A stretch of 7,799 nucleotides of DNA from Actinomycetes bacterium (GCA_021800645.1 JAJYYT010000093.1:1-7799); one strand, 5' to 3'; counted from the first letter of the stretch, positions 1-5,719 are shown. Program-made: numbers and translations. Notes: generated by a model from the sequence alone, not told the origin.

Positions 1-236
1 CAGGCCGCCACTACTCCGCGACCCCCGACGCGCAACGGATCTCGAGGGAGATCCCGCCGTGCATGGCGATGGGGCAGGCCGCCGGCATCGCTGCGGCGCT
101 GAGCGTCCAAGAGCGCGTGCCCGTGAGGGAGGTGCCTGCTTGCCGGATCCAAGAGGGCATGCGCAAACAGGGCGCAGACCCAGGAGACGTCCCCGCGCCG
201 AACGCCACCGTCGAGGTGGCAGGACCACTGGCGTGA
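1..236 (+). CDS. FAD-dependent oxidoreductase (FAD_oxidored type), C-terminal fragment
   Basis: Only the last 77 codons are in the window (first full codon at 3, TGA at 234-236). The fragment opens with GRHYSATPDAQR and continues with PPCMAMGQAAGIAAAL. This matches the C-terminal FAD-contacting segment of the FAD_oxidored family, typically a GR-x-ISAT block, then a CMA-x-GQAAG-x-AAAL helix. Family members are flavoproteins that oxidise or reduce small organic substrates; the substrate here cannot be deduced because the Rossmann and substrate domains lie outside the window. The last ~35 residues are the usual variable tail (VREVPACRIQEGMRKQGAD). The stop codon overlaps the GTG start of the CoA-transferase gene, so the two are probably translationally coupled in one operon. 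Family assignment is fairly sure; function is not. Confidence 0.75.
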   Translation, partial: GRHYSATPDAQRISREIPPCMAMGQAAGIAAALSVQERVPVREVPACRIQEGMRKQGADPGDVPAPNATVEVAGPLA

Positions 237-1507
237 CCGCGCGCTCTTCGGGCTCGCAGACCGACGACGCCGGGCACCCCGATGAGGCGCACCCGCGCCC
301 GGAGCCCGCGGATGGCGCGGCCTCCTTCGCGCCAGGACCGTTGGTCGGGGTCACCGTCGTGGACCTGACCCAGGTCTACATGGGCCCGTGTTGCACGCAG
401 ATCCTCGGTGATTTCGGCGCGACGGTGATCAAGGTCGAGCGGCCGGGCGCCGGAGACCTGAGCAGGACCTCCATCCCGGACCCCGACGGGCTGGACAACC
501 CGGTGTTCCTGTCGATCAATCGCAACAAGAAGAGCGTCACGGTCGACGTCCGCAGCGAGGACGGCAAGGAGGTCCTGCGCCGCCTGCTCGTCTGCGCGGA
601 TGTCGTGGTGAGCAACTTCCGCCAGGGTGTGATGGACCGTCTCGGCTTCGGCTACGAGGCGGTGCGCGCGTTCAACCCCAGGATCATCTGGGTCTCGGGC
701 ACCGGGTTCGGCGAGCGCGGGCCGCTCCGGCACAAAGGCGGCCAGGATGTCCTCGCGCAGGCCTACACGGGCCTCATGTGGCGGCGCCAGAGCGACGACC
801 TGCCGCTCAGCGTCTACCCGACGACGTTCTGTGACTACACGACCGGGATGCACCTCGTCCAAGGGGTGCTGCTGGCCCTGCTCGCCCGGGAGCGGGACGG
901 CGAGGGCCAGCGCGTCGACGTGTCCATGTTCGACTCGATGCTCCACCTCCAGATGCAGGAGGCGTGCATGCAGATGAACCGCGGATGGGAGGTGAACTGG
1001 GCGAGGATGCCGCTGTGCGGCGTCTTCCCGACGCGAGACGGCGCCGTGTGCATCGTCGGCGCCTTCAAGGAGAACCCGCTCAGGGACATCTGCCAGGCGC
1101 TCGGGATCCCGGACCTGTCGCTCGACGAACGGTTCTGCACCCACGAGGCGCAGGTGGCCCACCGCGCCGAGCTGCAGGCGCTCTTCGCGACCCGGTTGGA
1201 GAGCGAGTCCAGCGCATACTGGGTGGAGAGGCTCGAAGCCCAGGACGTTCTGTGCGCCCCGGTCCTTACGCTCGCAGAGGCGCTCGCGCACGAGCACACC
1301 CGTGCCAATGGAATGGTGACCGTGATGCGCCACCCGGTCGCGGGCACAGTGCGCTGCCTGAGCGCGCCGATCCACATGGCGCGCACGCCTGCCCGGGTCT
1401 TTGCCCCTCCCCCCATGCTCGGCGAGCACACCGAAGAGGTGCTGGAGTCGCTCGGCTACTCCCCGGGCGACCTCGAGCGGCTGCGGGCGGCGGGGGCCCT
1501 CGGATGA
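233..1507 (+). CDS. CaiB/BaiF family III CoA-transferase
   Basis: A 424-residue protein, close to the usual ~400 for family III CoA-transferases, which move CoA between carboxylic acids through an aspartyl-CoA thioester in the cytoplasm. Visible family features are the N-terminal VVDLTQVYMGPCC (42-54), the CoA-binding region GATVIKVERPGAGD (62-75), the RNKKSVTVD block (97-105), and FCDYTTGMH (199-207). D201 in that last block aligns with the catalytic aspartate (Asp169) of formyl-CoA transferase. GQRVDVSMFDSML (225-237) and the C-terminal APPPMLGEHT (391-400) are also typical. An open frame runs back to an ATG at 59, but that stretch overlaps the FAD gene. I chose GTG 233 because it overlaps the preceding TGA and has AGGA at 221-224, eight bases upstream. 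This leaves a ~36-residue Pro/Asp/His-rich, probably disordered N-terminal extension. The gene overlaps the next one by ATGA. Acid substrate and CoA donor are unknown. Confidence 0.9.
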   Translation: MTARSSGSQTDDAGHPDEAHPRPEPADGAASFAPGPLVGVTVVDLTQVYMGPCCTQILGDFGATVIKVERPGAGDLSRTSIPDPDGLDNPVFLSINRNKKSVTVDVRSEDGKEVLRRLLVCADVVVSNFRQGVMDRLGFGYEAVRAFNPRIIWVSGTGFGERGPLRHKGGQDVLAQAYTGLMWRRQSDDLPLSVYPTTFCDYTTGMHLVQGVLLALLARERDGEGQRVDVSMFDSMLHLQMQEACMQMNRGWEVNWARMPLCGVFPTRDGAVCIVGAFKENPLRDICQALGIPDLSLDERFCTHEAQVAHRAELQALFATRLESESSAYWVERLEAQDVLCAPVLTLAEALAHEHTRANGMVTVMRHPVAGTVRCLSAPIHMARTPARVFAPPPMLGEHTEEVLESLGYSPGDLERLRAAGALG

Positions 1508-2451
1508 GCGCGGTTCGGTCGGTGACGCTCGAGCCCGGGGTGTGGAGCGTCGTGCCGACCCCGTTCAGGGGCCCAGACGACGAGCTCGACGAGGAGAGCC
1601 TGGTCACGCTGGCGTCCTTCTACGAGCGCGTCGGCGTCGCCGGCCTCACCGTGCTCGGGGTGTTCGGCGAGTCGGCGCGGCTCTCGATGGCCGAGCGTCG
1701 CAGGGTGCTCCAGGTGGTCGCGAACAGCTCTGCGCTCCCTCTCGTGGTGGGGATCACGGCGCTTGCGACCGCACCGGCCGTCGAAGAGGCAGCCACGCTC
1801 GCAGCTGCGGCCGAAGGCCGCGTGGTGGCGATGATGGCTCAGGTGGGCTGTGCCGACGCGCGGTGCCTTCGCACGCACTTCCGCCGCCTCCACGAAGCCA
1901 CCGGTCTGGCCGTCGTGGTCCAGGACTATCCGCAGGCCAGCGGCGTCACGGTCGGCCCCCGAGTCCTTGCCGACGCGCTGAAAGGGGAGCCGTGGGTCGC
2001 CGGGGTGAAGGCCGAGTCCCCGCCGACGGCGCTCGCCGTGGGGCACCTGGCGATGGCGCTGCGCGAAGTTCCGGTCTTCGGCGGTCTGGGCGGCGTCGGG
2101 CTGCTCGACGAGCTGGCCGCCGGGGCCGCGGGTGCGATGACCGGGTTCTCGTTCCCCGAGGGGCTGCGTGACTGCGTCGCCGCCTACGGCGAAGGGGGCT
2201 TCGCGCCAGCGCGGGCGGCGCTGCTGCCGTACCTGCCGCTCGTCTGCTTCGAGCAGCAGCCGGGCATCGGCCTCGGCATCCGCAAGGAGGCGCTCCGGCG
2301 CCGCGGGCTCCTGCGCGAGGCGTTGGTCCGGGCGCCGGGGACCCCGATGCCGAAGGAGCTCTCCGGGCAGCTGGATCGCCACATGGAGGCCGCCTCGTCA
2401 GCGGCGCTGGGACCCGCGCGCCCGCCGGCGCGTGGGACGATGCACGCGTGA
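1504..2451 (+). CDS. Dihydrodipicolinate synthase/N-acetylneuraminate lyase superfamily protein, atypical
   Basis: A 315-residue class I aldolase-fold (TIM barrel) protein of the DHDPS/NAL superfamily, whose members form a Schiff base between a lysine and a 2-oxo acid. The start is the ATG that overlaps the CoA-transferase stop (ATGA). The N-terminus GVWSVVPTPFRGPDDELDEESL (from residue 12) is the family's first strand and helix. The Schiff-base lysine is K169 in WVAGVKAESP. The glycine-rich GGLGGVGLLDELAAGAAGAM (193-212) is the later-barrel motif. Two active-site motifs differ from true DapA. GTTGE is replaced by GVFGE (52-56), losing the paired threonines. The YNxP motif is replaced by QDYP (140-143), so the catalytic tyrosine is not in its usual place. 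This argues against lysine biosynthesis and for an aldolase or hydro-lyase on a catabolic intermediate. The last ~18 residues are an Ala/Pro-rich tail. Superfamily call is sure; reaction unknown. Confidence 0.88.
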   Translation: MSAVRSVTLEPGVWSVVPTPFRGPDDELDEESLVTLASFYERVGVAGLTVLGVFGESARLSMAERRRVLQVVANSSALPLVVGITALATAPAVEEAATLAAAAEGRVVAMMAQVGCADARCLRTHFRRLHEATGLAVVVQDYPQASGVTVGPRVLADALKGEPWVAGVKAESPPTALAVGHLAMALREVPVFGGLGGVGLLDELAAGAAGAMTGFSFPEGLRDCVAAYGEGGFAPARAALLPYLPLVCFEQQPGIGLGIRKEALRRRGLLREALVRAPGTPMPKELSGQLDRHMEAASSAALGPARPPARGTMHA

Positions 2452-2475
2452 GCTCCGGGATCTCGGGGCGGTCGT

Positions 2476-2489
2476 CGCGCGGCTGCGCG
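2476..2489. terminator. Short GC hairpin between convergent genes
   Basis: CGCGC (2476-2480) and GCGCG (2485-2489) form a 5-bp perfect stem around a GGCT loop. It lies in the 46-base gap between the convergent DHDPS-like gene (stop 2451) and the minus-strand small gene (stop 2498). There is no T-tract on either side, and short GC palindromes are common at this base composition. It could serve as a weak bidirectional terminator, but the position is the main support. Confidence 0.2.
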
Positions 2490-2497
2490 CACTGTGC

Positions 2498-2887
2498 TCA
2501 CCCCACGAGCGACTCGACCTGCTTCGCGAGCTTGTCCTCGATCTCGAAGTTCCAAGCGGTCTCCGCGACGTCCACGACGAGAAAGAGATCCGAGATGAGC
2601 AGCGTCTCGAGCGCCATCACCCCGAGGTGCTCGAGCCACTTGCCGATCCCGATCCGCACGGTGAAGTCGTCGGGCGTGCCCGACAAGAGGATCGACAGTG
2701 CACGGTCGGCGTCCACCACGCCTCGCAGGAACCCGCCCTTCTTCGCTTGGAGCACCGTGCCCTGAGCGCTCGGCGCGGACGCCTGCACGGTGAAGCCGTC
2801 GGACTCGAGGTACGAGGAGAGCTTCTGCTGGAGCTGCGCAAGATCCGTGCCCTTCCTCTGGAAGTGCATCACCTTCTCGCCGACCAT
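2498..2887 (-). CDS. Conserved-looking small protein of unknown function (129 aa)
   Basis: I cannot name this protein. It begins at ATG 2887 with a near-ideal Shine-Dalgarno sequence (AAGGAGG, within 2891-2898) four bases upstream, and a promoter-like pair lies further upstream, so it is very likely real. A helical N-terminal part (FQRKGTDLAQLQQKLSSYLE, 9-28) is followed by short predicted strands (GFTVQAS 31-37, GTVLQAKKGG 43-52, RALSILLSG 62-70, DFTVRIGIGKW 74-84). A hydrophobic segment (about 86-108) then carries scattered acidic residues (E94, D100, D106), so it is more likely a buried helix than a clear membrane span. The tail is charged. There is no signal peptide, no cysteine and no catalytic motif. 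The pattern (small strand-rich domain, QAKK, then an IGxGKW-type motif) reminds me of small uncharacterised bacterial proteins, but I cannot confirm a family. It is the last minus-strand gene and converges on the DHDPS-like gene. Confidence 0.75.
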   Translation of the reverse strand: MVGEKVMHFQRKGTDLAQLQQKLSSYLESDGFTVQASAPSAQGTVLQAKKGGFLRGVVDADRALSILLSGTPDDFTVRIGIGKWLEHLGVMALETLLISDLFLVVDVAETAWNFEIEDKLAKQVESLVG

Positions 2888-2890
2888 CGT

Positions 2891-2898
2891 TCCTCCTT
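2891..2898 (-). promoter_or_regulatory. Strong ribosome binding site of the 129-aa gene
   Basis: TCCTCCTT on the plus strand reads AAGGAGGA on the minus strand, a near-full match to the anti-Shine-Dalgarno sequence. AAGGAGG ends four bases before ATG 2887. This fixes the start and is the best ribosome binding site in the window. Confidence 0.8.
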
Positions 2899-2955
2899 CG
2901 AGTGGCGCGCTCCACCGCGAGGCGGAACCGCAGACCGCTGCGGGCGGCCGGTCCG

Positions 2956-2984
2956 ATCGTACCCAGGGGAGCCCGAGACGTCGA
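2956..2984 (-). promoter_or_regulatory. Candidate sigma-70-type promoter for the 129-aa gene
   Basis: Read on the minus strand, TCGACG (2984-2979) resembles the -35 TTGACA at 4 of 6 positions. TACGAT (2961-2956) fits the actinobacterial -10 pattern TAnnnT, and the spacer is exactly 17 bases. It would give a 5' leader of roughly 60 bases before ATG 2887. It lies downstream of the repeat/hairpin block that follows the solute-binding protein gene, so the small gene could be transcribed on its own. It is a pattern match only. Confidence 0.4.
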
Positions 2985-3001
2985 GGCGGCCCCCCGGCCC
3001 C

Positions 3002-3041
3002 GCCGCGGCCGGCCAGCTGAGAGGCCGCGGCCGGCCAGCTG
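3002..3041. repeat. Tandem 22-base GC-rich direct repeat, two copies
   Basis: An identical 18-base core, starting GCCGCGGCC and ending CCAGCTG, occurs at 3002-3019 and again at 3024-3041, a 22-base period. Further partial copies of its parts (GAGGCC, GGCCGCGG) follow up to 3058. It lies in the 193-base non-coding stretch between the solute-binding protein gene and the 129-aa gene. The repeat is internally palindromic (GGCCGCGGCC, CAGCTG), so it can form alternative hairpins. It may be a slippage product, a transcription-termination structure or a protein-binding site. Confidence 0.7.
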
Positions 3042-3058
3042 GGAGGCCCCGGCCGCGG
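3025..3058 (-). terminator. GC-rich stem-loop downstream of the solute-binding protein gene
   Basis: CCGCGGCCGG (3025-3034) pairs perfectly with CCGGCCGCGG (3049-3058): a 10-bp all-GC stem with a 14-base loop, about 22 bases past the stop of the minus-strand gene. A competing 8-bp stem forms from CCGCGGCC (3003-3010) and GGCCGCGG (3023-3030). There is no T-run after it, so it would be a non-canonical terminator or an RNA 3'-end stabiliser. Such U-less hairpins are frequent in high-GC actinobacteria. Confidence 0.45.
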
Positions 3059-3080
3059 AGCTCGTCGGGCGCCTACGAGC

Positions 3081-4970
3081 CTACGACCAGTGCCAGCTCG
3101 CAGGTGTGATGGTGCCGATCGGGTTCTGCGGCGTGACGCCCTTCAGCCCCTTGTGGATCTCGGTGATCGAGGTCGCGAAGTTCGGCTGCCACATCACGGG
3201 GAGCTGCTTTGCAAGGTAGTTCTCGGAGGTTGTGAGCTTCACGTTGGACAGCTGGGTCTGCCTGATCAGCCTGTCGGCGGTCGGCGACGAGTAGCTCCCG
3301 AAGTTCGTGAACGCTCCGGAAGAGAAGAGAACCGGCTCGGTTGGGTACCCTGTGTCGACGTAGCCGTTGCCCCAGTTGGCCATCTCCCAGGAGCATCCCT
3401 TCGGGCACGGCGTGGCCGTCCCGAGAACCGAGTCGACGGTCTCGGAGCTGAGCGACACGTGGATGCCCGCCGTCGACCAGCTGGCTTGCTCTGCGTCCAT
3501 GACGGCCTTGAGCTCCGGTGTGCCCCCGGCGTAGACGACGTCGAGCGCAAGCTTGGTCCTCTTCTTGATGCCCGCGCCGCAGTGGTGGGAGCCGGTGCCG
3601 GGCTTGACGCACGTGTCGATGCCGCCGGGGACGACCTTCCAGCCGTGGGAGCGCAGGAGCTCGACGGCCTTCGCCGGGCTGTAGGGGTAGGGGTTCGACT
3701 TCTCCAGCTTGCTCGCGTAGGGGTTCGGCGGCAGGATCGGGACCGGCCCGTAGTCGGGCACCGCGTAGCCCTTGGCGACCGTTCTCACGTAGAGCGGCTG
3801 ATCGACGAGGCGTTGCATCGCCTGGCGGAAGTACAGCTCGGAGAAGATCTTGCCGGCCTCACCCCCGTCCCCGGTCGATTTGAAGTTGTAGGGGATGAAG
3901 CTGATCCGAAAGCCGTTCAGCGGGACGATGTCGAATGTCGCCGCGATCCGCGGGTTGTTCTTCCCTCCTACGAGCGGTGTGCTGGTGGGAGAGGTGACGT
4001 CCTCGGCCGGCAGGTAGCCCACGTCGATCTGCCCGGTGGCCAACGCGTTGAACTCTGCTTCGCTTGTCGTGAAGGGCTTCTCCACGAACTTCTTGAACGT
4101 GGGCTTGTTCGGTCCCGAGTAGGACCGGTTCGGCTCCATCGTCACGTCGCCTGTCGGCGTGAACGACGTGAGGTGGAAGGGGCCGTCGACCACCTGCCAC
4201 AGGGGGTTCGTGGCGTAGGTCGGCAAGGCGTCGTTCGTCGCGGAGGGCTTTGTCGGGTCGAACCCGGCCTGCTTGGAGAGGAAGCTGTAGACCGCGGCGC
4301 ACTTCGCGTCGGCGGTGCCGAACGGCGCCGCGGCGCAGCCACCCGATCCCGCCCGGGCCGACGTGGAGGTCTTTGTCCAGGCGAGCGGCATCGGCACCGG
4401 CTCCCACAGCTGGTCGTTGGTGAACCAGTTCGGGTTGACCTGCCGGGTCAGCGTGAAGACGAGGGTCGAGGGTGTCTTCACTGTGATCGATTTGATCGTT
4501 GTCGGGATCGAAAGTCCGCCCGGGACGTAGTTCCCATAGCCTGTCTTCTCGGCGTGCAGCATGTTGAACCAGAAGAGGACGTTCTCGGCGTCGAGCTTGG
4601 CGCCGTCCGACCAGCGGTAGCTCTTCAGCCTCACGGTCACGCGCGTGTCGTGGTCGGAGTAGACGGGCGGCTGGGCGAGCGACAGTGTCGGGTTCAGCTT
4701 CTCGGTCAGTGTCTTGCCGCCGAAGTAGTACAGCGGACGGAACATGAGGCTCTGGAAGTCGTAGAGGTTCATGATCGTGTCCACTGCGCCGCCGTAGAAC
4801 GGCAGGATGTAGTTCGGGGTGGTCTGCGGCGGCTCTGCCCACGTGACGACTGTGTGTGTCGTCGCGGCCCCGCTCTGGGTGGGGCCGGTCACGACGCAGC
4901 CGATCGCCGCGATCGCCGCTGCTGCGAGCGCGCAGCCGACGCGGTGTGCCGCATGCTTCGGAGCGGACAT
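3081..4970 (-). CDS. Family 5 extracellular solute-binding protein (ABC transporter, peptide/nickel type), orphan
   Basis: A 629-residue periplasmic-type binding protein (SBP_bac_5), somewhat longer than the usual 500-600. Such proteins capture peptides, opines, sugars or metal chelates for an ABC importer. The N-terminus has basic residues (KHAAHR, 5-10), a hydrophobic core and a lipobox-like AIGC with C25; a signal peptidase I site after SGAA (33-36) is the alternative. Family motifs are YRWSDGAKLDAENVLFWFN (118-136), VVDGPFHLTSF (260-270), MEPNRSYSGPNKP (278-290), and the second lobe with AVELLRSHGWK (435-445). Cysteine pairs C212/C224, C454/C464 and C522/C526 could be disulfides, fitting an exported protein. 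An in-frame GTG at 5036 was rejected: ATG 4970 has AAGGAG ten bases upstream and gives a normal signal sequence. No permease or ATPase gene is adjacent, so the ligand and the transporter partner are unknown. GC is visibly lower than in neighbouring genes. Confidence 0.9.
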   Translation of the reverse strand: MSAPKHAAHRVGCALAAAAIAAIGCVVTGPTQSGAATTHTVVTWAEPPQTTPNYILPFYGGAVDTIMNLYDFQSLMFRPLYYFGGKTLTEKLNPTLSLAQPPVYSDHDTRVTVRLKSYRWSDGAKLDAENVLFWFNMLHAEKTGYGNYVPGGLSIPTTIKSITVKTPSTLVFTLTRQVNPNWFTNDQLWEPVPMPLAWTKTSTSARAGSGGCAAAPFGTADAKCAAVYSFLSKQAGFDPTKPSATNDALPTYATNPLWQVVDGPFHLTSFTPTGDVTMEPNRSYSGPNKPTFKKFVEKPFTTSEAEFNALATGQIDVGYLPAEDVTSPTSTPLVGGKNNPRIAATFDIVPLNGFRISFIPYNFKSTGDGGEAGKIFSELYFRQAMQRLVDQPLYVRTVAKGYAVPDYGPVPILPPNPYASKLEKSNPYPYSPAKAVELLRSHGWKVVPGGIDTCVKPGTGSHHCGAGIKKRTKLALDVVYAGGTPELKAVMDAEQASWSTAGIHVSLSSETVDSVLGTATPCPKGCSWEMANWGNGYVDTGYPTEPVLFSSGAFTNFGSYSSPTADRLIRQTQLSNVKLTTSENYLAKQLPVMWQPNFATSITEIHKGLKGVTPQNPIGTITPASWHWS

Positions 4971-4980
4971 GTCCTTCGTT

Positions 4981-4986
4981 CTCCTT
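4981..4986 (-). promoter_or_regulatory. Ribosome binding site deciding the solute-binding protein start
   Basis: CTCCTT on the plus strand reads AAGGAG on the minus strand, ten bases before ATG 4970. The longer frame from GTG 5036 would put 22 charged residues ahead of the signal peptide, so this site supports the shorter protein. Confidence 0.6.
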
Positions 4987-5000
4987 CCCTGTTCCCCTGC

Positions 5001-5030
5001 ATTCTCTTCCACTGACGCGCTCTTCTTCAA
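5001..5030 (-). promoter_or_regulatory. Candidate promoter for the solute-binding protein gene
   Basis: On the minus strand, TTGAAG (5030-5025) matches the -35 consensus at 4 of 6 positions. GAGAAT (5006-5001) matches the -10 at 4 of 6, with an 18-base spacer. Transcription would start near 4994-4996, which leaves a short leader and excludes the GTG 5036 start. The 108-base gap after the four-gene operon agrees with a separate transcription unit. Pattern match only. Confidence 0.35.
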
Positions 5031-5061
5031 AAGCACGCGTCGTGAGGCCCGCAGTCGGCCA

Positions 5062-5077
5062 GTGCCTCTGCCGGCAC
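5062..5077 (-). terminator. Small hairpin directly after the VOC gene
   Basis: GTGCC (5062-5066) and GGCAC (5073-5077) form a 5-bp stem with a 6-base loop immediately downstream of the stop of the glyoxalase-like gene on the minus strand. No T-run follows. It may help separate the upstream operon from the solute-binding protein gene; support is weak. Confidence 0.25.
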
Positions 5078-5078
5078 G

Positions 5079-5711
5079 TCAGGACCTGAGGAGCGCCTCG
5101 CGTCCGGAGGGGCCGACGAGGAGGGCCTCGAGGCCCGGCGTCTCGGAAGCCAAGACCGCGACGTCGGCGCCGATCGCGCCGAGCGTGCGCTGGAGCAGCG
5201 CAGGCTCGGGCGACAAGACGTGGAACCGCACGAGGCGGACGCCCTTCGGGGCGCGTTCGGCGGGGTGGATGGTCGCGCCCCAGTCGATGAGGAACGGAAG
5301 GATCGCAAGCCTGTCTCCTTCGTCGGGAAGCGTCGACATCCGCCAGCGCACCTCCTCGCCGCCGGGGGCGCGCCGGGTGTGGGTGGTGACCTCCATGTAT
5401 GCGGCCCCGGCGGCACGCGCGTCGCGCACCGCGGCCTCGATCCGGTCGGGCGCCGCCGCCCATGCCCGAAGGGCGGGCGCGCGCAACGAGGCGATGCCGT
5501 AGGGAGGCGGTGAGGCGTCGAGCTGGGAGGGATCCGGGGCGATCACCTCGAGGTAGGTCCTCTCGCCGAGCGAGAGGAGCGCGTTGTGGGTGCCGAGGCC
5601 GAGGTGCTGGCCGCCGTAGCGGGGGCGCACCCCGGTGAGCCGCTCGATCTCGTCGGTGCCGAGCTCGAGCTCCGAGCACCCGTAGAGAAGGTGGTCGACG
5701 GTCGCGTGCAC
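5079..5711 (-). CDS. Glyoxalase-like VOC family protein
   Basis: A 210-residue protein with the layout of the glyoxalase-like (Glyoxalase_3) branch of the vicinal oxygen chelate fold. The N-terminal ATVDHLLYGCSEL (3-15) includes H7. GGQHLGLGTHNALLSLGERT (33-52) and YLEVIAPDP (53-61) follow, with H36 and E55 as possible metal-site residues. The second half has LAILPFLIDWG (135-145), IHPAERAPKG (148-157) and a second VOC-like strand/helix region. Family members are mostly uncharacterised; VOC enzymes do isomerisation, epimerisation or ring-opening on small molecules, often with a divalent metal. The gene starts at GTG 5711, eight bases after the stop of the thioesterase gene, with no strong ribosome binding site, so translation probably depends on coupling to the gene before it. 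Function within the operon, perhaps acting on an acyl-CoA or keto intermediate, is inferred only. Confidence 0.82.
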   Translation of the reverse strand: MHATVDHLLYGCSELELGTDEIERLTGVRPRYGGQHLGLGTHNALLSLGERTYLEVIAPDPSQLDASPPPYGIASLRAPALRAWAAAPDRIEAAVRDARAAGAAYMEVTTHTRRAPGGEEVRWRMSTLPDEGDRLAILPFLIDWGATIHPAERAPKGVRLVRFHVLSPEPALLQRTLGAIGADVAVLASETPGLEALLVGPSGREALLRS

Positions 5712-5719
5712 GCGGGGCT

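Noticed and set aside
11..1429. Long minus-strand open frame (472 codons) opposite the CoA-transferase
   Set aside because: Its translation is Arg/His/Ala/Asp-rich with no domain pattern, typical of the antisense frame of a high-GC gene. The plus strand carries clear CaiB/BaiF motifs.
964..1503. N-terminal extension of the DHDPS-like frame back to ATG 964, suggesting a fusion
   Set aside because: The extension is Arg/Ala/Gly-rich shadow of the CoA-transferase. ATG 1504 in the ATGA overlap starts exactly where family similarity begins.
1456..2382. Minus-strand open frame opposite the DHDPS-like gene
   Set aside because: Low-complexity Arg/Ala/Glu/His composition and no motif; the plus strand has the Schiff-base lysine and barrel motifs.
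1504..2451. Naming the DHDPS-like gene dapA
   Set aside because: The GTTGE and YNxP motifs are both altered and the neighbours are catabolic, so a lysine-biosynthesis role is not supported.
2888..3080. Possible small RNA or riboswitch in the 193-base gap
   Set aside because: The hairpins are explained by GC-rich repeats, and I recognise no conserved riboswitch or RNA-family sequence.
3090..5015. 641-codon plus-strand open frame opposite the solute-binding protein
   Set aside because: Arg/Gly/Val/Asp-rich shadow. The minus strand has a signal peptide and complete family 5 motifs.
4971..5036. GTG 5036 as start of the solute-binding protein
   Set aside because: It adds 22 charged residues before the signal sequence, and the ribosome binding site and promoter candidate both lie downstream of it.
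3859..5679. 606-codon minus-strand open frame crossing the solute-binding protein and VOC genes
   Set aside because: It spans two recognised genes and the gap between them in a different frame and is almost entirely Arg/Ala/Pro/His; not a fusion protein.
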